NCBI GenBank assembly: GCA_027307335.1
Contig: DAHUXD010000012.1
Coordinates: 1-64,000 of the forward strand
Source: Acidobacteriota bacterium
Lineage (GTDB): Bacteria > Acidobacteriota > Thermoanaerobaculia > UBA5066 > Gp7-AA6
Direction of reading: 5' to 3'
Length of the DNA stretch: 64,000 nucleotides
Position numbers and translations under genes: made by a program. Below the pieces are notes generated by a model. The model saw nothing but the letters and a program-made list of their open reading frames with translations, ran no database searches and was not told the origin of the DNA. Positions within the stretch are counted from its first letter, which is position 1; every line of letters begins with the position of its first letter. Below are positions 15,046-27,602 of this stretch, one piece after another.

Positions 15046-17712
15046 CTAATACCCCTTCAGGAACTCCCGCACCCCCGACTCCTGCGCGGAGCGCGAGGCG
15101 ATGCAGAGGTCGATCGTCTCGAGGGTCTGCTCGAGCGTGCGCGTCCCGCCCGGAAGCTTCGCGGCTCGGTCCTGGAAGAACGACGCCACCTCCGCGCGGT
15201 GCCCGGCGTCGCAGAAGTTGCCGCCGAGAAACGGCACGAACCCCGTGATCTCCCGCGGCAGACGCGCGACGATCGCGTCGTAGTTGGCCTTCACGAAATC
15301 CCAGAGGAGCATCTGGTTCTCCTCCGCGCGCGTCGCCGCGAACAGAATGCCGTAGGCCTCGCGCGCGTCGAATTCCTTCGAGAGGAACAGGTCGAGCGCC
15401 TCGCGCGCGAGCGCGGGATCGCGGAAGGAGCCGAGGGCGCTCAGGAGCCGCTGGATGTCGCGCCGGTCCTTCTCCTTCTTCACGGCCGCGTGAAGGCGGT
15501 CGAAGAGCGCGCGGTCGCCGTGCGCGGCCGCCACCTCGAGGACGCGGCCGGACATGTCCGCGGCGACCGCCGAGTGGTCGTCGAGCCAGCGGAGCGCGAG
15601 GCGCCGCGCCTCCGCCACAAGCTCCGGCTCATTGCCCTCCTCGGCGACGAACGGCACCAGCCGGACGCGCAGGAGCTGCGTATCCTCGCTCTCCCCCGAC
15701 CGCGCGGCGAAGCCGAGCTCCCTCGCCCGCGCGCCGTACATCTTCGAGACGAACCGCGCGTAGTTCGGCCGCGAGTCGGCCGGGACGAGATGCTCCCGGA
15801 CGTGATCGGCGATCTGCAACGTCGCGAGCACCGTCTGCCGCTCTTTCGCCCCCGAGAACCGCGGCACGAGCCCGAGCGCGTCCGACATCGGAACCGCCCC
15901 CGCCGCCGCGAGCGCGCCGACGTCGCGGATCACGCCGACCCGCTCGGGCAGCGTCAGATCGGTGTCGGCGACCGCGAGGAGCTTCGGCAGAAGATCGCCG
16001 CCGTAACGGGCGCGGTAGTACCCGTTCTCGCCGTCGTTGGCGAGAAGCCAGCCGGGGCAGGAGGCGGTCGGCGCCGGCGCGGCCCCGCTCTTCGCCGTCA
16101 GCAGCGTGCACTCCCGGCCGCTCCCGCCGCCCGAGCCCGCGCGCGCGCAGACGGGGATCTGCCAGATCTCGTCCGTGCCCTTCGAGCCGAGCGGCAGGAG
16201 GCGCGCCTGGCCGAGCGCGAGGCGCGGCGCGCCGCCGCCGCAGTCGAGCTGGACGTCGACGAGCGGCACCCCCGCCTGGTCGATGAAGGTCTGAAACGCC
16301 GCGGAGACGCCGGGGCGGCTCGCCGCCTCGATCGCCTTCAGGAAGTCGGCCTCGGTGGCGTTGCCGAACCGGTGCGCCTCGAGGTAATCGTGGACGCCCT
16401 TCTGGAACTTCGGCGCGCCGATCCACGTCTCGAACATCGTCAGGACGGCCGCGCCCTTCTGGTAGATGATCCCGCTGATCGCGCTGTTGATCGCCTCGGC
16501 GGTCTCGACCTCCTGGCGGATCTTCGGCGCGCTGACGAGCGTGTCCTCGTACATCACGTCGGAGCGGTCGACCACTCGGTCGACCGCCTTGCCCCACTCG
16601 GGCTTCCAGGCGGCGATCGTGCGGTCGGCCATCCACGTCGCGAACGACTCGTTCAGCCACACGTCGTCCCACCACTGCATCGTCACGAGGTCGCCGAACC
16701 ACTGGTGCGCCATCTCGTGGGCGCTGTAATCCGCCTGGCGGCGCTGGAACGCGATCGTCTCCTCGGACGGCGGCGCGATCAGCGCGCGCTCGTTCCAGCT
16801 GATCAGCCCCGCGTTTTCCTCCGCGCCGAAGGTGATCGACTGCGGCACCGCGAGGTGGTCGAGCTTCTCGTACGGATACGGCATGCCGAAGTACGCCTCG
16901 AGCATCTCGAGCAGCGGCTTCGTCGTCTGCGCGGCGTAGCGCCCCTGCGACGCCTTGCCGCGCGGCGTGACGATCCGGATCTTCGTGTTCTTCGAGCCCG
17001 CGGTGCCGGCATCGAGGTAGTCGAAGGGACCGACGCCCAGCGCGACGAGGTAGCTCGGCAGCGGCTCGGTTTTCTTGAAGCGCACCACGCGCCCGCCGTC
17101 CGCCGCGGGCGACTCGTTCTCGATCGGCGTGTTCGAGACGGCGGTCGTCCCGGCGGGGATGCGGAGCGTCAGCTGCCAGGGCACCTTGTAACCGGGTTCG
17201 TCGTAGCAGGGAAACGCGCGCCGGGCGTCCGTCGCCTCGAACATCGAAAACGCGTACCAGTCCTCGCCGTCCTTCTCGCGGAAGAGTCCCTGGGTCGACG
17301 ACTCGTCGAGCTTGCCCGTGTAGTCGATCTTCAGGCGCGCGTTGCCCGGAGCGAGCGTCTTCGCGAAGGAGAAGCCGGCGTAGTTCTCCCCGCCCGGCAC
17401 CACCTTGACCGGGAGCGTGCGATCGGCGACGACCACCGAGGCGGAGGAGATCTCGAGGTCGGTCGCGTTCAGCCACAGCAGCGCCGTCTTCTCCTTCACC
17501 CTCAGGTCGATCCACACCGTCCCGCGGAAGCGGTCCTTCGCGGGATCGATGGTCAGCTCGACCGCGTAGCCGGCCGGCGCGGCCGTCGTGGGCAGTCGAA
17601 GCTGAGGGGGCGCCGGGGTTCCGGCCTTTTCCGGCGGGGCCGCCGAAGCCTCGGCGCCCCCGGCGCCCAGGACGAGGAGGGCGAGGGCAAAAATCGTGCG
17701 GCAATGGCGCAT
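15046..17712 (-). CDS. M1 family zinc aminopeptidase, secreted
   Basis: An 888-residue M1 (PepN/ERAP-like) aminopeptidase that removes N-terminal residues from peptides. A signal peptide spans residues 1-25, so it acts in the periplasm or outside. The zinc site HEMAH is at 332-336, with the third ligand Glu355 in NESFA. The exopeptidase motif, usually GAMEN, reads GAEEN at 296-300: the Glu that binds the substrate N terminus is kept while Met is replaced by Glu. An M1 N-terminal beta domain precedes, and an ERAP1_C-like alpha-helical domain fills about 510-888. Length is usual for the family. It is divergent from the 17840 gene and alone in its orientation. Confidence 0.95.
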   Translation of the reverse strand: MRHCRTIFALALLVLGAGGAEASAAPPEKAGTPAPPQLRLPTTAAPAGYAVELTIDPAKDRFRGTVWIDLRVKEKTALLWLNATDLEISSASVVVADRTLPVKVVPGGENYAGFSFAKTLAPGNARLKIDYTGKLDESSTQGLFREKDGEDWYAFSMFEATDARRAFPCYDEPGYKVPWQLTLRIPAGTTAVSNTPIENESPAADGGRVVRFKKTEPLPSYLVALGVGPFDYLDAGTAGSKNTKIRIVTPRGKASQGRYAAQTTKPLLEMLEAYFGMPYPYEKLDHLAVPQSITFGAEENAGLISWNERALIAPPSEETIAFQRRQADYSAHEMAHQWFGDLVTMQWWDDVWLNESFATWMADRTIAAWKPEWGKAVDRVVDRSDVMYEDTLVSAPKIRQEVETAEAINSAISGIIYQKGAAVLTMFETWIGAPKFQKGVHDYLEAHRFGNATEADFLKAIEAASRPGVSAAFQTFIDQAGVPLVDVQLDCGGGAPRLALGQARLLPLGSKGTDEIWQIPVCARAGSGGGSGRECTLLTAKSGAAPAPTASCPGWLLANDGENGYYRARYGGDLLPKLLAVADTDLTLPERVGVIRDVGALAAAGAVPMSDALGLVPRFSGAKERQTVLATLQIADHVREHLVPADSRPNYARFVSKMYGARARELGFAARSGESEDTQLLRVRLVPFVAEEGNEPELVAEARRLALRWLDDHSAVAADMSGRVLEVAAAHGDRALFDRLHAAVKKEKDRRDIQRLLSALGSFRDPALAREALDLFLSKEFDAREAYGILFAATRAEENQMLLWDFVKANYDAIVARLPREITGFVPFLGGNFCDAGHRAEVASFFQDRAAKLPGGTRTLEQTLETIDLCIASRSAQESGVREFLKGY

Positions 17713-17839
17713 TCGTTGCTCCTTCGGACGTACGTCGACTTCTCACCTTATTCGCAGACGGCGGGAAAAGGTTGCGTTTCCGGCCGCGAAACGGGGAGCC
17801 CCGCGATCTCGATAGACTCCCTCTCGGAACGGAGGTTTC

Positions 17840-20008
17840 ATGCCGAAGGTGAACCGCGCGGCGGGGGAACGCCGCGCCCCGGAGCCAGGGCCGAGCGTAG
17901 CGAGAGCCTGGCCTTCGGAATTTCGCCGCGGGGCTTGCGCCGCGCTCGTCGCGGCGGGCGTCCTCCTCGGGACCGGCTCCGCCGCGCCGCAGGAACAGGG
18001 GGGGCAGCGCATCGTGACGCCCGCGACCATCGACAAGCTGGCCGGCGAGCTCGCCGGCAAATACGGGGAATCCGAGCGGCCCCGGATCGAGAAGGGCATC
18101 CGCCAGGCCGCCGAGTTCTGGCGCAAGGAGGACGGCGACGAGGCCGCCTTCGGCGAGGTCGTGCGCGCGCAGATCTGCGCCGACTCGACTGCGCGCAACG
18201 AGCTCTACGCGCGCATGGAGTTCGCGCTCGAGTCCCTGAACGGCCACATGAACGAGATCGCGCGAGACTTCCGGAAACAGTCGGACCTCGACCTCGGCGA
18301 GATCTACCCCTTCGACGAGATCCTCGCCGGCTACGATCCGTCGGCGCACGTCGTCGACGACTTCTTCCAGAACCGGCTCGCGTTCGCCGTCCTCCTGAAC
18401 TTCCCGCTGACGACGCTCGAGCAGCGCCTGCAGGAAGGCCCGGGCTGGACGCGGCGGCAGTGGGCCGAGGCGCGGCTCGCCCAGACCTTCGGAAAGCGGG
18501 TCCCCGCGTCCGTCAACCTGACGATCGCCGAGGCGGAGTCGGACGCCCAGCGTTACATCGCCCGCTACAACATCTGGACGCACCACCTCGTCGACGCGAA
18601 GGGCGAGCGCCTCTTCCCGGCGAAGCAGCGGCTGCTCTCTCACTGGAACATCCGCGACCAGATCAAGGCGGACTACGCGGAGGGCAAGGCCGGCCTCGCG
18701 CGGCAGCGTGTGCTGGAGCAGGTCTGCGACCGCATCGTCACGCAGACGATCCCGGCGGTCGTCGTCGACAACCCGCACGTCGACTGGGATCCGGCGACGA
18801 ACGCGGTGGCGACCTCGAAGGTCCACGACTCGGACACGGCGACGAATCCCGACATGAAGGTGACGAACGCCCCGGAGCCGGACACGCGCTACGCGACGCT
18901 CCTCGCGACGTTCCGGGCCGCCCGCCAGGCCGACCCCTACTCGCCGACCGCGCCGACGCTCATCGCGCGCCGCTTCGACGAAAACCGGCAGATCCCGGAG
19001 GCGCAGGTCCGGCAGATGCTCGAGGCGGTCCTCTCCTCGCCGCTCGTGCCGCGCGTCGCGGCTCTGATCGAGTCGCGGCTCGGCCGGCCGCTCGAACCGT
19101 TCGACGTCTGGTACAACGGCTTCCGCCCGCGCGGCACGCGCACCGAGGCGGAGCTCGACGCGATCGTGCGCAAGCGCTACCCGACCGCGGAGGACTACCA
19201 GAAGGACATTCCGAATCTCCTCGTGCAGCTCGGCTTCTCGAAGGAGAAGGCCGACTGGCTCGCGGCCCACATCGTCGTCGACCCCGCGCGCGGCTCCGGC
19301 CACGCGCTCGGAGCGCAGCGCCGCGCCGACAAGGCGCACCTGCGCACGCGCGTCGAGAAGGACGGCATGAACTACAAGGGCTTCAACATCGCCGTCCACG
19401 AGATGGGGCACAACGTCGAGCAGACGTTCTCCTTGAACGAGATCGACTCGACGCTGCTCGCGGGCGTCCCGAACACGGCGTTCACCGAGGCGCTCGCGTT
19501 CGTCTTCCAGGCGCACGACCTCGAGCTGCTCGGCCTGTCGAAGCCCGACCCGAAGGCGCAGGCGCTGAAGTCCCTGAACGACTTCTGGATGACCTACGAG
19601 ATCGCGGGGGTCGCGCTCGTCGACATGGGGGTGTGGCACTGGATGTACGACCATCCCGACGCCACGCCGGCGCAGCTGAAGGCCGCGACGCTCGACCTGT
19701 GCCGGAGCATCTGGAACCAGTACTACGCGCCGGTGTTCAAGAAGAAGGACGTCGTGCTGACGCTCGGCATCTACTCGCACATGATCGACGCCTTCCTCTA
19801 TCTGCCCGACTACCCGATCGGGCACCTGATCGCGTTCCAGATCGAACAGCAGATGGAGAAGTCGAAGAACCTGGGCGGCGAGTTCGAGCGGATGGCGAGG
19901 ATCGGCAACGTCGCGCCGGACATCTGGATGAAGGAGGCGACCGGCGCGCCGGTGGGCCCGCACGCGCTCCTGACGTCGACCGAGAAGGCGCTCGTGGTGC
20001 TGAAGTAG
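17840..20008 (+). CDS. Unassigned secreted zinc-metallopeptidase-like protein (HEMGH)
   Basis: A 722-residue, mostly alpha-helical protein. It has a single HExxH motif, HEMGH at 520-524, followed by Glu550 in NTAFTEALAFVFQ, the 26-residue spacing and helical context expected of a gluzincin such as M2, M3 or M32. The rest does not match a family I can name. A hydrophobic segment at about 31-50 (ACAALVAAGVLLGTGSAAPQ) looks like a signal peptide, but it is preceded by 30 unusual residues, part of which is encoded by a palindromic element (17884-17912). The start is supported by GGAGG 6 nt before the ATG. It could be a peptidase of oligopeptides or an inactive relative. Neighbours are the divergent M1 aminopeptidase and the PP2C gene 46 bp downstream. 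Confidence 0.7.
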   Translation: MPKVNRAAGERRAPEPGPSVARAWPSEFRRGACAALVAAGVLLGTGSAAPQEQGGQRIVTPATIDKLAGELAGKYGESERPRIEKGIRQAAEFWRKEDGDEAAFGEVVRAQICADSTARNELYARMEFALESLNGHMNEIARDFRKQSDLDLGEIYPFDEILAGYDPSAHVVDDFFQNRLAFAVLLNFPLTTLEQRLQEGPGWTRRQWAEARLAQTFGKRVPASVNLTIAEAESDAQRYIARYNIWTHHLVDAKGERLFPAKQRLLSHWNIRDQIKADYAEGKAGLARQRVLEQVCDRIVTQTIPAVVVDNPHVDWDPATNAVATSKVHDSDTATNPDMKVTNAPEPDTRYATLLATFRAARQADPYSPTAPTLIARRFDENRQIPEAQVRQMLEAVLSSPLVPRVAALIESRLGRPLEPFDVWYNGFRPRGTRTEAELDAIVRKRYPTAEDYQKDIPNLLVQLGFSKEKADWLAAHIVVDPARGSGHALGAQRRADKAHLRTRVEKDGMNYKGFNIAVHEMGHNVEQTFSLNEIDSTLLAGVPNTAFTEALAFVFQAHDLELLGLSKPDPKAQALKSLNDFWMTYEIAGVALVDMGVWHWMYDHPDATPAQLKAATLDLCRSIWNQYYAPVFKKKDVVLTLGIYSHMIDAFLYLPDYPIGHLIAFQIEQQMEKSKNLGGEFERMARIGNVAPDIWMKEATGAPVGPHALLTSTEKALVVLK
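17884..17912. repeat. Palindromic element inside the 5' end of the 17840 gene
   Basis: gccagg (17884-17889) is the inverted repeat of cctggc (17907-17912), around a ccgagcgtagcgaga core typical of short interspersed elements. It is read in frame and encodes residues upstream of the signal-peptide-like segment. Confidence 0.5.
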
Positions 20009-20054
20009 AGCAGACGAAGGCGGGCGGGCGCGACTTTTGCGAGGGGAGACGATC

Positions 20055-20969
20055 ATGACCGACGACAGCGGTCCGGCGAGCGCGACGGTTTCGCACGAGG
20101 CGGAGGCGAAGTCCCGCCACCCCATCTCCTCTCTCGTCCAGGTCGACCTGGGCGCGGTCTCGCACCCGGGGCGGGTGCGCAAGGACAACGAAGATCACTT
20201 CATCGCCGGGCGGTTCGACCGCACGATGCGGACGCTCGTCTCGAACCTGCCGGAGGGGCACGTGCCGCCGGAGGTGACCGAGACCTGTTTCGCGTACCTG
20301 GTGGCGGACGGCGTCGGCGGCGCGGTCGCGGGAGAGCTCGCGAGCCGCACGGCCGCGCAGGCGCTCGTCGACCTCGTCCTCGACTCCCCCGCCTGGATCA
20401 TGCGCTTCGACGGCGACTGCGCGGACCTCGTGCTGAAGCGCACCGCGGAGCGGTTCCAGAAGGCCCGCGAGCTCCTCGTCGCCAAGGCCGCCGAGGACCC
20501 GAAGCTGAAGGGCATGGCGACCACGCTGACGTTCGCCTGCAGCGCCGGACACGATCTGCTGACGGCGCACGTCGGCGACTCGCGCGCCTACGTGCTCCGC
20601 CGCGGCGGCGCGCTCGAGCGGCTGACCCACGACCAGACGATGGCGCAGTCCCTCGCCGACGCCGGCGCGATCGAGCAGAAGGACGTCGAGCACCACCCGT
20701 CCCGCCACATCCTGACGAGCGCCATCGCGACCCGCGGCGCCTTCGCGCAGGTCGAGCTCAAGCACTTCCGCATCGAGGACGGCGACCGCCTGCTGCTCTG
20801 CTCGGACGGCCTGACCGAGATGATTTCGGAGGACACGCTCGCGAAGGTCCTCGGCGAGGGCGAGCCCGCCGCGAAGACCTGCCAGCGTCTCGTCGACCTC
20901 GCGCTCGAGGCGGGCGGCAAGGACAACGTGACGGTGATCGTGGCGGGGTACAGGATTCCCGGCGAGTAG
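20055..20969 (+). CDS. PP2C-family Ser/Thr protein phosphatase
   Basis: A 304-residue metal-dependent phosphatase that would reverse Ser/Thr phosphorylation, plausibly by the kinases at 7711 and 10443. PP2C motifs in order: RKDNEDHF, FAYLVADGVGG (metal Asp), MATTLTFAC, AHVGDSRAYVLRRG, LTHDQT, RLLLCSDGLTEMI (metal Asp) and GGKDNVTVIVAGY (metal Asp). There is no signal peptide or membrane segment, so it is cytoplasmic. An insertion around residues 55-75 (RTMRTLVSNLPEGHVPPEV) separates the first two motifs. It starts at ATG 20055 after GAGGGGAGACG. It is followed by a palindromic repeat rather than an operon partner. Confidence 0.94.
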   Translation: MTDDSGPASATVSHEAEAKSRHPISSLVQVDLGAVSHPGRVRKDNEDHFIAGRFDRTMRTLVSNLPEGHVPPEVTETCFAYLVADGVGGAVAGELASRTAAQALVDLVLDSPAWIMRFDGDCADLVLKRTAERFQKARELLVAKAAEDPKLKGMATTLTFACSAGHDLLTAHVGDSRAYVLRRGGALERLTHDQTMAQSLADAGAIEQKDVEHHPSRHILTSAIATRGAFAQVELKHFRIEDGDRLLLCSDGLTEMISEDTLAKVLGEGEPAAKTCQRLVDLALEAGGKDNVTVIVAGYRIPGE

Positions 20970-20973
20970 TTCT

Positions 20974-21009
20974 CCCCTCACCCCAGCCCTCTCCCGGAGG
21001 GAGAGGGGG
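20974..21009. repeat. CTCCC-GGGAG palindromic repeat
   Basis: cccctcaccccagccctctc followed by ccggagggagaggg; the arms ccctctccc and gggagaggg pair around gga. It stands directly after the PP2C stop and about 80 bp before nifJ. Same family as 14982, 42132, 49929 and 63593. Confidence 0.85.
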
Positions 21010-21088
21010 CGCTCTGACGGCGAGTGCGCTCTTTGATTCATTTGCATCAGTCCGGGTGCGGCTGCGCACGGCTACGGTGGGACCACCG

Positions 21089-24715
<3,627 letters not shown>

Positions 24716-24717
24716 CC

Positions 24718-25719
24718 ATGGACCTCTCGACGAAGTACCTCGGCTTCGAGCTGCCGCATCCCCTGATGCCGGGCTCCTCGCCGCTCGCGGACGACCTCGA
24801 CACGGTCCGCCGCCTCGAGGACGCGGGCGCCGCCGCGATCGTGCTGCGCTCCCTCTTCGAGGAGCAGATCGTCGGCGACGAGCTCGCGACCTTCCGCGCG
24901 TACGCGAGCACCAGCGAATCGCACCCGGAGGCGACCACCTACCTGCCCGAGCCCGAGGTCTTCGCGCTCGGCCCGCACGACTACCTCGAGCAGATCCAGA
25001 AGATCAAGAAGGCCGTCCGCGTGCCCGTCTTCGCCTCGCTGAACGGCACGACGCCCGAGAGCTGGATCGAATACGCGCGGCTGATCGAGCAGGCGGGCGC
25101 GGACGCCCTCGAGGTCAACGTCTACGAGCTCGCGACCGATCCGCTCCAGTCGGGCGAGGACGTCGAGGAGCGCACGATCGCGGTCGTCGCGGCCGTCCGC
25201 GAGGCCGTGAAGATCCCGTTCGCGGTCAAGCTGTCGCCCTTCTACTCGTCGCTCGCGCACCTCGCCGGCTGCGTCGAGCGCGCGGGCGCGAACGGGCTCA
25301 TCCTCTTCAACCGCTTCTACCAGCCCGACATCGACGCCGAGAACCTCGAGGTCGAGCCGCGCCTCTATCTCTCGAGCCCCTCGGAGCTGCTCCTGCGCCT
25401 GCGCTGGCTCGCGGTGCTGTCGGGACAGCTCCCCTGCTCGCTCGCCGTGACGGGAGGCGTCCACAACGCGCTCGACATCGTGAAAGCGGTGATGGCCGGC
25501 GCCCACGCGGTCCAGATGGTCTCGGTCTTGCTACGCAGGGGTCCCGAGACGCTTTCGCGCCTCCGGGCCGACCTCGCCCGATGGCTCGAGGAGCACGGGT
25601 ACGACTCGCTCCGCCAGATGCAGGGCAGCATGGGTTACGGCCGCGGCGCGAACCCGGCCGCGTTCGAAAGGTCCAACTACATGCGCATTCTCCAGAGCTG
25701 GCGTCCGGAGGATGCGTAG
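24718..25719 (+). CDS. Dihydroorotate dehydrogenase-like flavoprotein
   Basis: A 333-residue TIM-barrel protein of the family annotated as dihydroorotate dehydrogenase-like and commonly encoded beside nifJ. Signs: MDLSTKYLGFELPHPLMPGSSPL at the N terminus, GADALEVNVYEL, IPFAVKLSPFYSS (flavin-binding Lys), NGLILFNRFYQPD, and a C-terminal phosphate-binding stretch (LAVTGGVHNALDIVKAVMAGAHAVQMVSVLL) typical of FMN barrels. The base residue of true PyrD enzymes is not obvious, so real substrate and role are uncertain. An alternative GTG at 24712 overlaps the nifJ stop (GTGA), and either start leaves the genes coupled. Likely a redox partner or accessory of pyruvate oxidation rather than a pyrimidine-pathway enzyme. 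Confidence 0.85.
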   Translation: MDLSTKYLGFELPHPLMPGSSPLADDLDTVRRLEDAGAAAIVLRSLFEEQIVGDELATFRAYASTSESHPEATTYLPEPEVFALGPHDYLEQIQKIKKAVRVPVFASLNGTTPESWIEYARLIEQAGADALEVNVYELATDPLQSGEDVEERTIAVVAAVREAVKIPFAVKLSPFYSSLAHLAGCVERAGANGLILFNRFYQPDIDAENLEVEPRLYLSSPSELLLRLRWLAVLSGQLPCSLAVTGGVHNALDIVKAVMAGAHAVQMVSVLLRRGPETLSRLRADLARWLEEHGYDSLRQMQGSMGYGRGANPAAFERSNYMRILQSWRPEDA

Positions 25720-25737
25720 ACCGCAGGAGGGTGGTCG

Positions 25738-25947
25738 ATGATCACGATCGAAGACTTCACGATCATGGCGATCGGCTTCGTAGCGCCGCTCGAGGGAGAG
25801 ATCTCGTGTTGCCCGGTCTGCGGCCGCAACGGCATCGTCAAACGCACCGAGACCGAGGAGCCCCGCTGCATCCATGCCGAGGCGACCGAGGTCTTCGGCG
25901 ACGGAACGCGCACCGAACCGACCGACTGCTGCCGGCTGTCCTCGTAA
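25738..25947 (+). CDS. Cys-rich miniprotein with zinc-ribbon-like motif
   Basis: A 69-residue protein with a strong ribosome-binding site (gcaggagggtggtcg before the ATG), which supports real translation. Cys pairs CCPVCG at about 24-29, a single Cys in RCIHA, and DCC near the C terminus (DCCRLSS) could coordinate zinc or a cluster. It starts 18 bp after the dihydroorotate dehydrogenase-like gene and shares its orientation, so it probably belongs to the nifJ operon. No family recognised. It might be a regulator or a small redox carrier. Confidence 0.65.
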   Translation: MITIEDFTIMAIGFVAPLEGEISCCPVCGRNGIVKRTETEEPRCIHAEATEVFGDGTRTEPTDCCRLSS

Positions 25948-26004
25948 CCCGTCCCGCCATCCTCCCGTAGAATCGCCGGGATAGCTCCGGCGAAAGGACT
26001 CGTC

Positions 26005-27486
26005 ATCCGCCGACCGCGTCGGCTTCCCTGCGCGGCCCTCTTCCTGCTCGCGGCCTGCGCCGCGGCGCAGGAAGAGCACGCTCCGCCCCGGCCGGGCGAC
26101 ATCATCCTCACCGACGCCTTCGGCCACGCCGTCGGGATCCCGCCCGACCAGCTGCCGGCGAACCTCTTGCCGCCGGCGAGCGTGGGCATCGAGCGCCAGG
26201 TCCCGCGGCCCGCGCCAGGGCGGCGCGTGCCCGCGTCGGTGCTCGAACGGCAGGACTCGGGACGCGAGCGCACGTTCACCCTCTTCCCGGCCGTGCCCCC
26301 TCGGCTCGCGCCGTACCTCGCCGCCCAGGACGAGCTCGGCAACACGGCGATCAAGCCCGGCTACCTCGTCAAGGCCATGCCGCTCGAGCCGTTCGTCCAG
26401 GGAGCCAAGTACTGGCTCGGCGCGCATGGCCTGCGCTACCAGATCGAGCAGGACTTCATCTACAGCGGCGTCCCGGATACGCCGACGGGCTCGCCCAACA
26501 TCGGCCATTACTCGATGAAGGGCTTCGCGAAATGGGCCGCATACGCCGACCCCATCGGGGGCACGGCGGGATGGTTGAGCGCCCAGATCGGAGTCGAGGA
26601 GGGGCTCGGGGGCGCCGGCGCCAACCAGACGACGCAGAGCAATCTCGGAACGCTGACGGACCCCGATGGCGTCGTTTCCAAGCGACGAGGCTTCAAGGTT
26701 CCCGAGATCGCCTGGCAGCAGGCCTTCGCGCGGGGCTCCTTCGTCGCGATCGCCGGCGTCGTGAACCAGGGCAATTACCTCGACGTCAACACGTACGCCA
26801 ACACGGGCCGCGGCCAATTCCTCAATTCGGGGCTGATCAACAGCATGGTGCTCCCTCTGCCGAGCTACAACTTCGCGGTCAACCTGCAGTGGCAACCCCA
26901 CCCCGACTTCTACGTGATGACCGGGGCCACGGCCGGCAACGCGTCCTCCGGAGAGACGCCGTGGACGAACTTCTCCTGGCAGTACTGGTCCGTCGTGACG
27001 GAGCTCGGGTGGGCGCCCCAGGACGTCTTCGGCCTCGGACCGGGCGTGTACCGCGTCCAGCCCTTCCTCGCGCAGGCGGGCGGTCCCACGCAGGGCGGCA
27101 TCGGCTTCAACTTCGAGCAGCAGCTCGGGCGCCAGTCGCCGCTCGCCTGGTTCGGACGCTTCGGCGTCGGCGGCTCGCAGGTCTCGGCGGGCGCATCGAC
27201 GCAGGTCGGCACCGGCTTCGCCGTCGAAGCGCCGCTCGCGCAGATCGGAATCCTCCCGCACCACACGAACGACAGCGGCGGCATCGGCTTCGTCTGGAGC
27301 CAGCCGTCCGCGACGTCGAAGACGGTGTATCACCGCAACGAGTACGTCGCCGAGACCTTCTACACGCTCCAGCTCTTCCCGATGATGCGGCTGCAGCCGG
27401 ATCTTCAGCTCGTCTGGAACCCGGCGTTCAGTCCCGATCCCGGCCCGTTCACCGTCGTCCAGGCCCAGTTCATCCTGTCCTGGTGA
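26005..27486 (+). CDS. Carbohydrate porin-like outer-membrane protein, apparent ATC start
   Basis: A 493-residue protein if begun at ATC 26005. The frame opens with a textbook export signal, IRRPRRLPCAALFLLAACA, with a LAAC lipobox or an AAAQ cleavage site. It continues through a Pro-rich linker to an OprB-like barrel region (PFVQGAKYWLGAHGLRY, many alternating aromatic strands, final residue Trp after ILS). No ATG, GTG or TTG occurs in frame between the stop at 25945 and TTG 26167, and a start there would lose the signal peptide. AAAGGA lies 6 nt upstream of ATC, so initiation on ATC or a base error (ATG to ATC) is the best explanation. Porin assignment is moderate: length, barrel-like periodicity and C-terminal aromatic residue fit. 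Substrate unknown. Confidence 0.65.
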   Translation: MRRPRRLPCAALFLLAACAAAQEEHAPPRPGDIILTDAFGHAVGIPPDQLPANLLPPASVGIERQVPRPAPGRRVPASVLERQDSGRERTFTLFPAVPPRLAPYLAAQDELGNTAIKPGYLVKAMPLEPFVQGAKYWLGAHGLRYQIEQDFIYSGVPDTPTGSPNIGHYSMKGFAKWAAYADPIGGTAGWLSAQIGVEEGLGGAGANQTTQSNLGTLTDPDGVVSKRRGFKVPEIAWQQAFARGSFVAIAGVVNQGNYLDVNTYANTGRGQFLNSGLINSMVLPLPSYNFAVNLQWQPHPDFYVMTGATAGNASSGETPWTNFSWQYWSVVTELGWAPQDVFGLGPGVYRVQPFLAQAGGPTQGGIGFNFEQQLGRQSPLAWFGRFGVGGSQVSAGASTQVGTGFAVEAPLAQIGILPHHTNDSGGIGFVWSQPSATSKTVYHRNEYVAETFYTLQLFPMMRLQPDLQLVWNPAFSPDPGPFTVVQAQFILSW

Positions 27487-27602
27487 GCCCCGCGAGGGCG
27501 CCAAAGCGGCGATCTCTACGATTTCATGCGGTTCTTACGGCCCGGGACGGCTTCCGCGCGCGCAGCCGCCGTGATGAAATGACACCAGGAACCCGATTCA
27601 GC

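Noticed and set aside
15199-20058. Very long open frame on the plus strand across the M1 peptidase and the next gene
   Set aside because: It is antisense to a complete M1 peptidase and out of frame with the HEMGH gene; its translation is Arg/Asp/Glu/Val-rich low complexity, as expected of a shadow in GC-rich DNA.
24718-25719. True PyrD dihydroorotate dehydrogenase in pyrimidine synthesis
   Set aside because: Location next to nifJ and lack of an obvious PyrD active-site base suggest the PyrD-like NifJ-associated family; no pyr genes nearby.
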